Shown here in pieces: positions 13,779-23,000 of a DNA stretch of 64,000 nt. This DNA is from Pedobacter psychrodurus. GTDB taxonomy: Bacteria; Bacteroidota; Bacteroidia; Sphingobacteriales; Sphingobacteriaceae. Location: assembly GCF_004331735.1 (NCBI RefSeq), contig NZ_SJSO01000006.1:62001-126000 (forward strand). Reading direction: 5' to 3'. The first letter of the stretch is position 1. The number at the start of each line of letters is the position of its first letter. The notes under the pieces were generated by a model, which saw only the letters and a program-made list of their open reading frames with translations, had not been told where the DNA came from and made no database searches. The translations under genes and the position numbers were made by a program.

Positions 13779-16573
13779 GCTTTCATTGCATTTTGACGCT
13801 GAATATCTTTTAGCAGAAAATAGTACATTACCATTTCATGTGTTCGCTGATCTTTGCTGAAAAGTCTGTTTACGTGCATATGCATTAAATCGGTCAATAG
13901 CTTTAATGCGTTTTCGGAAGTACATTGTTTAAGAATTTTGATAAACGAATCTGAAAACTCTTCGAACTTTTGCTCCTGCTCCAATGTTAGTGCCGTCCAT
14001 TCTGCTTTACGAAACTCCTGATAATGACTATTTAATTTTTTAAAATCAGTAGCATCTAAGCGGTGCTCTTCATTAAAAGTATCAGACATTAATCTCACAA
14101 TCTTATTGATGGCTTGTTTATCTATAATGTTAGATTCGATAATCTTTGAAACCAAAAGACTACATAATTTATATTTGTTGAAATCATCAGTCTGGGCTTC
14201 TAAAAGCGATAATACAAATGCGCTATCTATAGCAAAATGCTGCTCAACATCTTCGATCATGTTGCTGCCATAACGCTCTAACTCACGCTTATAGGTTTTA
14301 ATCTGCACATCGGACACCAAACCTGCATTTAAAAACAATTCCAGATCATCCATGAGTTTTGAGGTTAATAGCTGCCCATCCCTTGGATTATTTAGTTGAA
14401 CCCTAAACCTGATGTGGTTTCCATTTTCATTGTAGCGGATAAAAAACCACGATTTGACCTGATCTGTATGAGTGGTTAGGAAGGGCGCAATTACTTCCGT
14501 CAAAATCTGATCACTGCGTTGCTGGTGGCAATAAATTTCGAAATACAACCATTCTTTACCTGGCAGGAAAAATCGCGTTACCCCGGCATTTGCGGATGTT
14601 TTAGCCAAACCACGATAAATTTGTTCGCCATGACCTATACTTAAAACAAACTGAGCTAAATAGGGCTTAGTTGCTTCATCAACCACGATACTGTTTTGGG
14701 GCAGTAACATTTCTTCAATGTAAGTACTGCCATGTTTTTGCAGGTATTGCAAAAAAGCATTTATATCATCGTCGTTTTGTAGGGCAAAGCATAAAGTTTG
14801 ATCGGATATACCTGCTTTAAAATATTCGCTAACGCCTAAATTACTCAGGTATGATCGACAGTCGGCGATGGATAGCGACTTTTGATCGGCTCCTAAAAGG
14901 GCTTCTTTTTTAACTCTCCATTTATTACTGCTTAAAACTATATTTTGATATTGTAACCTTGGATAATAATCCAAATCAGGGAAAATAGTATCGAGTGGAA
15001 AGGAAAGATTTGTTTGTAAGCCCTGATGTTGCAAATCGCACAGTAACCTAAATATAGAAAGATCTGAACGGATGTAGTTGTAGGCAGAAGCCATTCTTGG
15101 TACCAGCCGTTTATTTAAACGTTTAGATCGAAGAATAATCTCTGTGCCGCGAACCGAAATCTGTATATCATTTAAGGCAAGTGGCGATGCTGAGGTGTCA
15201 AAATTTAAGATTGATAATTGATGTCCATAAATCAGTTTTCGCCTGTTTACATTATCTACATTGGCTTCTACCATGTAGGCCACATCGAAAAACAGCACCT
15301 CGGGATTTGCTTGTTGTTCTGCGGCCGCAATGTCTTTAGCATACTGTGCTACATCATCAGCTGCCATTGTAAATCTTCCACTTAATGCATTTGATGTTGT
15401 TCCACCTATCTGTTCAATAAAAATCAAATCGTCGTGAACAGACATTACCATGCTAAATGAATTGGGTAAAGAGGCTAATTTCTGATTCGGCGTCAAGGCA
15501 AGTTTGTTCAGATAAACAGCTTTACCTTTTTCGAATTTTTGTTCAGTCAGGTAGGTTTTTAATGCCGTTTTAATATTTTCTATCTCCGCTTTTTTCGGCG
15601 GTTTATTATTGAAGTGTGTGATAAACTCACTGTTTTGACCGGCTTGCTCCAGCTCATCGTAGCCTACACCCATTTCTGGATCTAGTGCCAATAAAAGCGG
15701 TACTTCCTGATCTTCGAATTTCTTTTTAAACCTGACCTGAAACTGGCTAAGGGCATCACGATCTTTTGCGGGCATTATACTATGGAGTATATTGATCAAG
15801 CCTGGAATGGCCTGAAGCAAACGTTCATTAATACCACCTGATAGTACTGTGCGTTGCGCGATAAGATATTTTGGCAACTCGGCCGTAGCGGTGAGCCCTA
15901 AACGTTCAAAATAATCATCTCCTATAATATTGGGATCGTAGTTGGTAAAAATAAGCTGTAAATCGTGCATATCCTGCAGCAAACCAAACAGGTTTTCGGT
16001 TTCAGTATCATTTAAATTTAATTGTTTTGCCAGGTCGTTAAATCTAACCGGCGTTAAGCAAGCCGCTAATATTTGTTTTACAAAGTCATCTTGATCTAAC
16101 TCAGCCAACTCAAAAACACCATCGGTGCAGGCTATGTAACGAATACTGCTGGGTGTTAAATAATAACTGCTGTTACTAAATATGAGGCAGTTCTTTTGTA
16201 ACAGTTCTGCCAATGGCAATTGAATATTATTCTTATAAGGCCAATCGACCAGCTCGCGTACCTTTTGGGTTTCTTCAACTACTATTCTGCTTTCTGATGG
16301 CTTAATGGCATCACTTAACAAACTAAAACCAGCAAAAGTGCCATAAGGTGTTGACCGGAATTTCGCACGGTTAAAATATTTCCAGATGGTAAAATAAACT
16401 TTAGGTGAAAGATCTTTTAATTCGTTTGCTTTTACTTCTTTTATGGTTTCGTAAAAAGCTGCGGAAGATATTGAAATGGCCAATTTTAATTCCTCCCAAC
16501 AATCTACCAGTTCAGATTGATATGAAAATTTAGGGGTTCTAAAAATTATTGTTGGTTGGATATTAAGCTTCAT
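13775..16573 (-). CDS. Full-length LanB-type lantibiotic dehydratase
   Basis: 932-aa homologue of class I lanthipeptide dehydratases, which glutamylate Ser/Thr from Glu-tRNA and then eliminate glutamate to give dehydroalanine/dehydrobutyrine. The N-terminal glutamylation domain (about 1-640) includes FTIWKYFNRAKFRSTPYGTF, the typical RxTPFG-like motif. The C-terminal elimination (thiopeptide-type) domain starts near KEWLYFEIYC (about 674) and carries FFIRYNENGNHIRFRV (about 705-722), the conserved R-Y...H-I-R pattern. So both halves are in one chain, unlike split enzymes. No LanC, LanP or LanT gene is adjacent. Convergent with the kinase; the stop codons overlap by three bases. The two short peptides nearby are the only visible substrate candidates. 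Confidence 0.9.
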   Translation of the reverse strand: MKLNIQPTIIFRTPKFSYQSELVDCWEELKLAISISSAAFYETIKEVKANELKDLSPKVYFTIWKYFNRAKFRSTPYGTFAGFSLLSDAIKPSESRIVVEETQKVRELVDWPYKNNIQLPLAELLQKNCLIFSNSSYYLTPSSIRYIACTDGVFELAELDQDDFVKQILAACLTPVRFNDLAKQLNLNDTETENLFGLLQDMHDLQLIFTNYDPNIIGDDYFERLGLTATAELPKYLIAQRTVLSGGINERLLQAIPGLINILHSIMPAKDRDALSQFQVRFKKKFEDQEVPLLLALDPEMGVGYDELEQAGQNSEFITHFNNKPPKKAEIENIKTALKTYLTEQKFEKGKAVYLNKLALTPNQKLASLPNSFSMVMSVHDDLIFIEQIGGTTSNALSGRFTMAADDVAQYAKDIAAAEQQANPEVLFFDVAYMVEANVDNVNRRKLIYGHQLSILNFDTSASPLALNDIQISVRGTEIILRSKRLNKRLVPRMASAYNYIRSDLSIFRLLCDLQHQGLQTNLSFPLDTIFPDLDYYPRLQYQNIVLSSNKWRVKKEALLGADQKSLSIADCRSYLSNLGVSEYFKAGISDQTLCFALQNDDDINAFLQYLQKHGSTYIEEMLLPQNSIVVDEATKPYLAQFVLSIGHGEQIYRGLAKTSANAGVTRFFLPGKEWLYFEIYCHQQRSDQILTEVIAPFLTTHTDQVKSWFFIRYNENGNHIRFRVQLNNPRDGQLLTSKLMDDLELFLNAGLVSDVQIKTYKRELERYGSNMIEDVEQHFAIDSAFVLSLLEAQTDDFNKYKLCSLLVSKIIESNIIDKQAINKIVRLMSDTFNEEHRLDATDFKKLNSHYQEFRKAEWTALTLEQEQKFEEFSDSFIKILKQCTSENALKLLTDLMHMHVNRLFSKDQRTHEMVMYYFLLKDIQRQNAMKA

Positions 16574-16970
16574 TGAATTTAAATGATAGGCGAAAAATAC
16601 AAAGATTAATTTAAAAACAGACGATCAGTTTTCAGTTGCCAGTTTTCAGTTACCTGCAAATTGCGCATTTAAAACTATTTACTGTATAAACTAAAAAGCC
16701 ATCTTCTTTCCGTTAGTTGGGATTTGTAATCCAGTCTCCTGAATTAAGGATTTTCAATCCTTTAGTGGATTAAAAATCCAAGGCACATAGGTCCGGATTA
16801 CAAATCCGGACCAACTATGGTGATTTAGTGCTTTGGTCCGTGAGGACACGGGCCAAGGCGAACAATAATATCTTCCGTTAGTCGGGATTTGTAATCCAGT
16901 CTCTTGAACTAAGGATTTTCAATCCTTGCTTAGTCGATTTAAAAATCTATCCTCCACTTAATTTAAAACA
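16574..16970. repeat. Gene-free gap with duplicated, partly palindromic repeat units
   Basis: No gene seen. A 15-base motif built on CAGTTTTCAGTTGC is repeated near 16628-16660. A unit beginning CTTTCCGTTAG / CTTCCGTTAG, with GGGATTTGTAATCCAGTCTC and AAGGATTTTCAATCCTT, occurs at about 16704-16770 and again at about 16871-16940. Between them TCCGGATTACAAATCCGGA (16792-16810) is an inverted version of the same theme. This looks like a dispersed non-coding repeat, not a gene. Confidence 0.65.
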
Positions 16971-17001
16971 AAAAAACCATCTTCTTTTTAGGAAGATGGC
17001 T
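16971..17001 (-). terminator. Terminator of the adhesin-PorP-OmpA operon
   Basis: On the minus strand AAGCCATCTTCC-TAAAAA-GAAGATGGTTTTTTT is a strong hairpin with a seven-base T run, 22 bases after the OmpA-family stop. Confidence 0.88.
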
Positions 17002-17022
17002 TACCGGGATGTTAATTGTATT

Positions 17023-19023
17023 TTATTTTTTGGTCACTTTAAATTCAGTTCTTCTGTTTTTTGCTCTTCCTTCTGGATTATCTTTTTTCTTGCGTTTCAC
17101 CACGATTTCGTTTGGTGCAATCGGCATCGATTCTCCATAACCTTTTGAGGTTAACCTTGCAGCAGCGATACCTTTACTTTCTAAATAATCGGTACAAGAT
17201 TTCGCTCTTCTGTTCGATAGATCTAAGTTATACTCATCTGTTCCGATATTATCGGTATGAGAACCTAATTCGATTTCCATTTCAGGATTATCTTCCATAA
17301 TCGGGATCAGGAAGTCTAATACTTTTTTAGAAGGCTCAGTAAGTTCGGCACTGTTAAATTCGTAATAAACGTTATCCAAAGCCATTGGGATTCCTAATTT
17401 GAAAGGACTTAAGCAATAATCTTTATAAATCAAGGTATCTGCTTTCGCCAATTCTTCGTAAGGATAGTTTTTAGTAATTGCGAAATAGTTATCTTTTGCA
17501 AAAAGCAACTTGATCGGCCTTTTCGAATCTACCTTAAACCTATAAATACCATCGGTACCGGTTGTTATTTTCTGAGGACCTTCTGCATTGGTTAGGGTTA
17601 CATTTGCACCTGCTAACGGCAATTTAGTTTTACAATCGGTTAAAAGACCCGCAATAGAAAGGGATTCTTTTTTCACTTCAAACAATTCTAAACAGCAAGA
17701 TGATTCGCGATCAGAACTAATATAGCCTTTTGTTCCTTTATCATCAGTTGCAGTAAAGTAAAGATCATCTTTTGATGAGTTGAATGGATAACCTAGGTTT
17801 TTAGGGCTAGACCAATTTACCAGATCGCCTTCTGACTCAAAGAAATCAAGACCACCAAAACCAACTCGCCCGTCGGTACTAAACAATAACTTTTTGGTTA
17901 AGGGGTTGTAGTATGGTGCACGTTCATCATCTTCAGTATTAATGGCCGGGCCAAAGTTTACCGCCTGACCTAATGAACCATCTTCGCGTACTGCACAATA
18001 CCAAAGATCGAATTTACCATAACCACCACTTCTATCAGAGGAGAAAAGAAGGAATTTACCATCATTGGTAACAAAAGGCTGTGAAGAATTAAAGTCTTTA
18101 CTGTTCACCTGTAAACCAACAGGTTGTGGATCTGACCATTTATCACCAGTTTTTTTCGAGCTATAAATAGCATATTTTTCTTTATCTCTCCAAGTGGTAA
18201 AGTATACCGTATTTCCATCGGGTGTAAAGCTGGCCGCAGCAATCTCCATATTTTTAGGAAAATTAATATCGATCTTTTTTACAGCAACATCAGTAGCAGT
18301 CAATTCGCCTTTAGCTGAATAAAGGTTATTAATAAAAGGATTGGTTTTAGTTGACACCTGAACTTCTCCAGCATCAGTTTTAACCATATCTTTTTTACCT
18401 CCTACGGCAACAGGGCGCGATGAGGTGAAATAAAATTCGTTATTAATTTTAACAGGGGCGTAATTAGATCCTAACCCATTTACGTTAGCTGGCATTTTTT
18501 TGACTTGAACCATACGTGGAAAACGCATTTCTTCGATCGCAAATTTGCATGATTCGATTTCCTTTTGAGCATCTTTTACCAAAGCATCACCAGGATTTTT
18601 TTGGATAAACTGCTGAAAGGCATCAATAGCCAGGTTAAATTTTTTATTTGCCCTTAAGCTTTCTGCATAATAAAATAGCGCCTTTCTAAAACGTGTATTG
18701 GTAAAGGTTATCGCTATAGCATAATATTTTTCGGCCTCGTTAAATTCCCTATACAATCTACTGGATTCTGCAAGGTTATAAATTGATCCTTCATAATCTT
18801 CTACCACCTTATCATCAGTCGCTGATTTCCTTTCCTTACCGTACGGCAAAATGGCCTGGGAGCTATCGCCAGTAATTTTTAAGGCTTTTTTATAAAAAGT
18901 AGATGCGGCATAATAATCCTTATTTTCGAAATAAGTATCTGCAACCTTTTTATAATTTACCACATACTGTGCGTTTGCAAAACCGCCAAATGCCACTAAC
19001 AAAAAGAGTAATATTTTTTTCAT
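17023..19023 (-). CDS. OmpA-family protein with TPR, PD40 beta-propeller and carboxypeptidase-like domains (PorE-like)
   Basis: 667-aa envelope protein. I start it at 19023 (MKKILLFLLVAFGGFANAQ, a clean signal peptide); the longer frame to 19050 would overlap the upstream gene. Domains in order: TPR-like helical repeats (about 20-160), WD40-like PD40 repeats with FTPDGNTVYFTTWRD and FLLFSSDRSGGYGKFDLW (about 190-440), a carboxypeptidase-regulatory-like beta-sandwich (about 455-530), and a C-terminal OmpA peptidoglycan-binding domain with LGSHTDNIGTDEYNLDLSNR. This order matches proteins of the type IX secretion apparatus such as PorE. It is the last gene of the operon with the PorP/SprF gene (11 bases apart) and the giant adhesin. 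Confidence 0.88.
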   Translation of the reverse strand: MKKILLFLLVAFGGFANAQYVVNYKKVADTYFENKDYYAASTFYKKALKITGDSSQAILPYGKERKSATDDKVVEDYEGSIYNLAESSRLYREFNEAEKYYAIAITFTNTRFRKALFYYAESLRANKKFNLAIDAFQQFIQKNPGDALVKDAQKEIESCKFAIEEMRFPRMVQVKKMPANVNGLGSNYAPVKINNEFYFTSSRPVAVGGKKDMVKTDAGEVQVSTKTNPFINNLYSAKGELTATDVAVKKIDINFPKNMEIAAASFTPDGNTVYFTTWRDKEKYAIYSSKKTGDKWSDPQPVGLQVNSKDFNSSQPFVTNDGKFLLFSSDRSGGYGKFDLWYCAVREDGSLGQAVNFGPAINTEDDERAPYYNPLTKKLLFSTDGRVGFGGLDFFESEGDLVNWSSPKNLGYPFNSSKDDLYFTATDDKGTKGYISSDRESSCCLELFEVKKESLSIAGLLTDCKTKLPLAGANVTLTNAEGPQKITTGTDGIYRFKVDSKRPIKLLFAKDNYFAITKNYPYEELAKADTLIYKDYCLSPFKLGIPMALDNVYYEFNSAELTEPSKKVLDFLIPIMEDNPEMEIELGSHTDNIGTDEYNLDLSNRRAKSCTDYLESKGIAAARLTSKGYGESMPIAPNEIVVKRKKKDNPEGRAKNRRTEFKVTKK

Positions 19024-19034
19024 TTGGATATCTA

Positions 19035-20036
19035 TTATAAACGTGGACAAAAGAAGTTTGGACCAATAATACCGTTACGGCCAATTAAGGAAATTGAAAG
19101 CTCTAAACCACCGTTACTGTTTGATGCACGGTTGAAAGTAGAGGTATTTACATCATAACTTAACCCGAATACCATGTTCTTTAACTGTAAACCAACAAAG
19201 GCAATGGCGGCATCTTTAACGCGGTAATTACCACCAAACAAAATGTTTGCTGATGGATTAACATTAAGCTGTGCATAAGCACCTAACGAAACTTCATTTG
19301 TATTTCCCTGGTACATGACCAAAGCATTAGGCACAATATCCAATAATTGAGAGGCCTTGATTCTTGCACCACCATGTGCAGTAAAACGAACAGGAATACG
19401 TGAATTTGAACCAGAGAAACGATCCATAGGACGGGTTAAGTGTGCTGCACTTGCACCTAAGAAAACGTTTACGCTCTTGTTCGGGTTACCATCAAAAAAC
19501 ATGATACCTGCGTTTACATCAGGAACCAAAGATGATTGAGATGAAAGTGTTTCGCCGCTCATCATACCACCATCATAACCCGAAATTGGATTAAACTGGT
19601 TACCAAACCTGGCCTGAGAGAAATCGAAACTGCGGTTAATTACCCCAGCCTGTAAACCAAAGCTCACCATCTGCAAGCCTTCGGCACCAAACCTTAAACG
19701 ATATGAACCCGATACCAGGGCCGATAGGTAGTTAAAATCTAACTCCCCTGCCCTTTGATTTAAAATGGTTGCACCAAATGCAAAGTTCTTTTTAGGGGCA
19801 AGATCGAAAGATGCACCACCCGTTAAGAAAGAACTATTTAACGCACTCCATTGTTGTTTAAAGTTTACAGTTGCACGGTAATCGCCGTCTATTACCCCCG
19901 TTAAGGCCGGGTTAAGGTATAAGGGGTTTGCATAATATTGTGAAAAATGCGGATCAGTTTGTGCGAAGGACTTAGCTGTATACAACAGCAATCCTAGCAC
20001 TGCAACATATATTTTTAAAGCCGATAGTATTTTCAT
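19035..20036 (-). CDS. PorP/SprF-family type IX secretion outer membrane protein
   Basis: 333-aa predicted outer-membrane beta-barrel with signal peptide (LGLLLYTAKSFAQ). It opens with TDPHFSQYYANPLYLNPALTG, the hallmark of the PorP/SprF family, and ends with alternating barrel strands. SprF of gliding bacteria is needed to deliver the adhesin SprB encoded next to it. Here the gene follows the 4487-aa adhesin by 37 bases, which points to dedicated secretion or attachment of that protein. The OmpA-family gene follows. Confidence 0.93.
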   Translation of the reverse strand: MKILSALKIYVAVLGLLLYTAKSFAQTDPHFSQYYANPLYLNPALTGVIDGDYRATVNFKQQWSALNSSFLTGGASFDLAPKKNFAFGATILNQRAGELDFNYLSALVSGSYRLRFGAEGLQMVSFGLQAGVINRSFDFSQARFGNQFNPISGYDGGMMSGETLSSQSSLVPDVNAGIMFFDGNPNKSVNVFLGASAAHLTRPMDRFSGSNSRIPVRFTAHGGARIKASQLLDIVPNALVMYQGNTNEVSLGAYAQLNVNPSANILFGGNYRVKDAAIAFVGLQLKNMVFGLSYDVNTSTFNRASNSNGGLELSISLIGRNGIIGPNFFCPRL

Positions 20037-20073
20037 GGTCTTTGATTTTATCTGTTTATTATTAATCCTCTTC

Positions 20074-23000
20074 TTATCTAATCAGCGTTACTGTACCTTT
20101 TCTCAATGATGTTGTTCCATTGGTGAATGTAATATCAACCATGTACACATAAACTCCGATCGGTTGATTTACTCCTTTGAAAGTTCCATCCCATCCATTT
20201 GCTACGTTATCTGATTGGAATATCAATTGACCCCATTGTGTGTAAATGCTCATTTTGGCGCTTGATATGGTGTTACCGTAGATTAAGAATGTATCGTTTT
20301 TACCGTCGTTATTTGGTGTAAATGCATTTGGTATGTAAACCTGATCTCCAAAAGGATTAGCTGCTTTACCAGTTACCGGAGTAGAATTTGCACTGGTTTG
20401 GCACTCAATCTGCCCTCTAGCCCGTACAATGATGGTTACACTTTGATCTGGTTTCAAGCCTGTAGCTAAATAGGTTGTTCCGGTTGATCCACTTGTTGGG
20501 TTGATCCAGGTTAAACCATTATCTAACGAAACTTCGTAAGCCGTAGCACCTGCAACCGCAGCCCATGCAAAGTTTACACTGTTTGCTGTTGTGCTTTGCA
20601 CCACTACTACTGGTTTTTCTAATACTGGCAATACATTAACCGTAACGCCTGTTCTTGTTGGACTTGCGCAACCACCAACGGCTATTGCTTCTACATAATA
20701 GATTGTGGTAGCAGTTAAGTTTGGTGTAGTAAAGGTTATGCCTTCTGCTAGTACAGGGCCGCTAGAGCTTGCTGCATACCATCTGTAAACTAATCCTGTT
20801 ACTGGATTATTAACCGTTAATATTGTTGAACTACCTGCGCAAAGTGTTCCATTTGCTGCTGTTACCGATGCTGGTGCAACTGGTACTGGTAGTGCATTTA
20901 CATTTACTGGCGTTCTAGATGATGAGATACAAGTTCCGTTTGCTCCTTCAACATAGTAAGTGGTGTTTGCGTTAACTCCAGGAGTTGTAAAGTTTACGCC
21001 TGTTCCGGCTAACGTTCCGCCTACTACTGCAGTATACCAATTGTATGTTACACCCGTTTGAGGACTTGTAACCGTTAATACAGCTGGACTTCCTGTACAA
21101 ACATTAACCGATGTTGAAGCTACCGTTGGTACTGTTGGTTTTGCATTAACAGTAACCGTTACTTTAACGCGGCCACCGTTGTTGTTACAACCTCCTGTTC
21201 CGATAGCTAAAATATAGTAATCTGTTGAAGCACTTAAAGCGGTAGTATTAAAGGTTGTACCAGTGAATAATAAATTACCAGCAGTTGCTGCATTATACCA
21301 TTCGTAGGTAACTCCTGCTTGTGCATTAGTTACGGTTAGTGTTGCTCCATCTCCTGCACAAATGCCTCCATTTAGACCAGATACCACTGGATTGTTTGGT
21401 AATGCATTTACAGTAATGGCTACTGCCCTTGCTGTTGCAGCGGTATTTTCACATTTGTTATCACCTTTAACCGTTACATAGTATGTTGCGTTTGCCGTTA
21501 ATACCGGCGTAGTAAACACTGGACCAGTAAATACCACTGTATTTAAGGTAGCATCGCTATACCAGGTAAATACCGGATTGGTAACCGTTGTACTAGTTGC
21601 TGCTAATGTTGCTGCTGTACTTGCACAAACTGAAGTTGATCCATTTACGGTAATATCTGTTGCAACAGCACCTGGATTAACAGTAACTGTTACTGTTTTT
21701 ACATTAGCTGCAGTGTTTTCACATCTATTAGCACCTTTCACGGTTACATAATAAGTAGTGGTTGTGGTTAATACTGGTGTAGTAAATATTGGTCCAGTAA
21801 AGGCCACACTTGTTAATGAAGCATCATTGTACCAGGTAAATACTGGGCTGGTAACCGTTGCAGAACTTGCATTGATCACTGCCGTTCCAGAGCCACATAT
21901 TCTAACTGGGGTTGACAACGTGATATCAGCAGCTGTTGCACCCGCATTTACGTTAACGGTAACCTCTTTCGCATTTGCAGCAGAACTCTCACATCTGTTA
22001 TCACCTTTTACAGTTAAGTAATATTTAGTTGTTGCAGTTAATGCTGGTGTGTTAAAGGTTGCTCCCGTAAATACTGGGGTTGTTAAAGCAGCATCGCTGT
22101 ACCAGGTAAATATTGGATTGGTTACCGTTGTAGTACTAGCCACTAAGCTAGCTGACGATCCTGCACAAATGCTAGTATCTGCTGCAGTAACATCAGTTGC
22201 TGTAGCTACTGAGTTAACTACAATGTTAACAGATTTAGCTGTGGCAGCGCTGCTTTCGCACTTGTTATCGCCTTTTACAGTTACATAATAAGTAGTGTTG
22301 GCAGTTAATGTTGGCGTAGTAAATACTGCACCTACAAAAGCTACATCAGTTAAGGTTGCGTTAGTATACCACGTAAATACCGGGTTAGTAACTGTTGTAC
22401 TACTTGCCGTTAGTACTGCTGCAGATCCTCCGCAAATATTTGTTGATCCATTTACAACAATATCACTTGCAACTGCTATTGGGTTAACTATAATGGTTAC
22501 TGCTGCTGCAGCAGCCGCAGTGTTTTCACATTTGTTAGCACCTTTTACTGTTACATAATAAGTAGTAGTGGTAGTTAATACTGGTGTGGTGAATATTGGT
22601 CCGGTAAAGGCAACACTTGTTAATGAAGCATCATTGTACCAGGTAAATATTGGACTGGTTACTGTTATTGAGCTTGCATTGATCACAGCTGTACCCGATC
22701 CGCATACCAATGTAGGTGTTGATAAGGTAATATCGGCAGCTGTTGCCCCTTGATTAACATTAACTGTTACCACTTTAGCTGTAATACCTGAGTTTTCACA
22801 TTTGTTATCACCTTTAACCGTAACATAGTATTTAGTTGTTGCAGTTAATATAGGGGTAACGAATGATGTACCTACATAAGCTACCGAAGTTAAAGCAGCA
22901 TCGTTGTACCAGGTAAATGCTGGATTGGTTACTGTAGCTGTGCTTGCTACCAAGGTAGTTCCAGATCCTGAGCAGATTGTTGCATCGGTAGCTGTTATAT

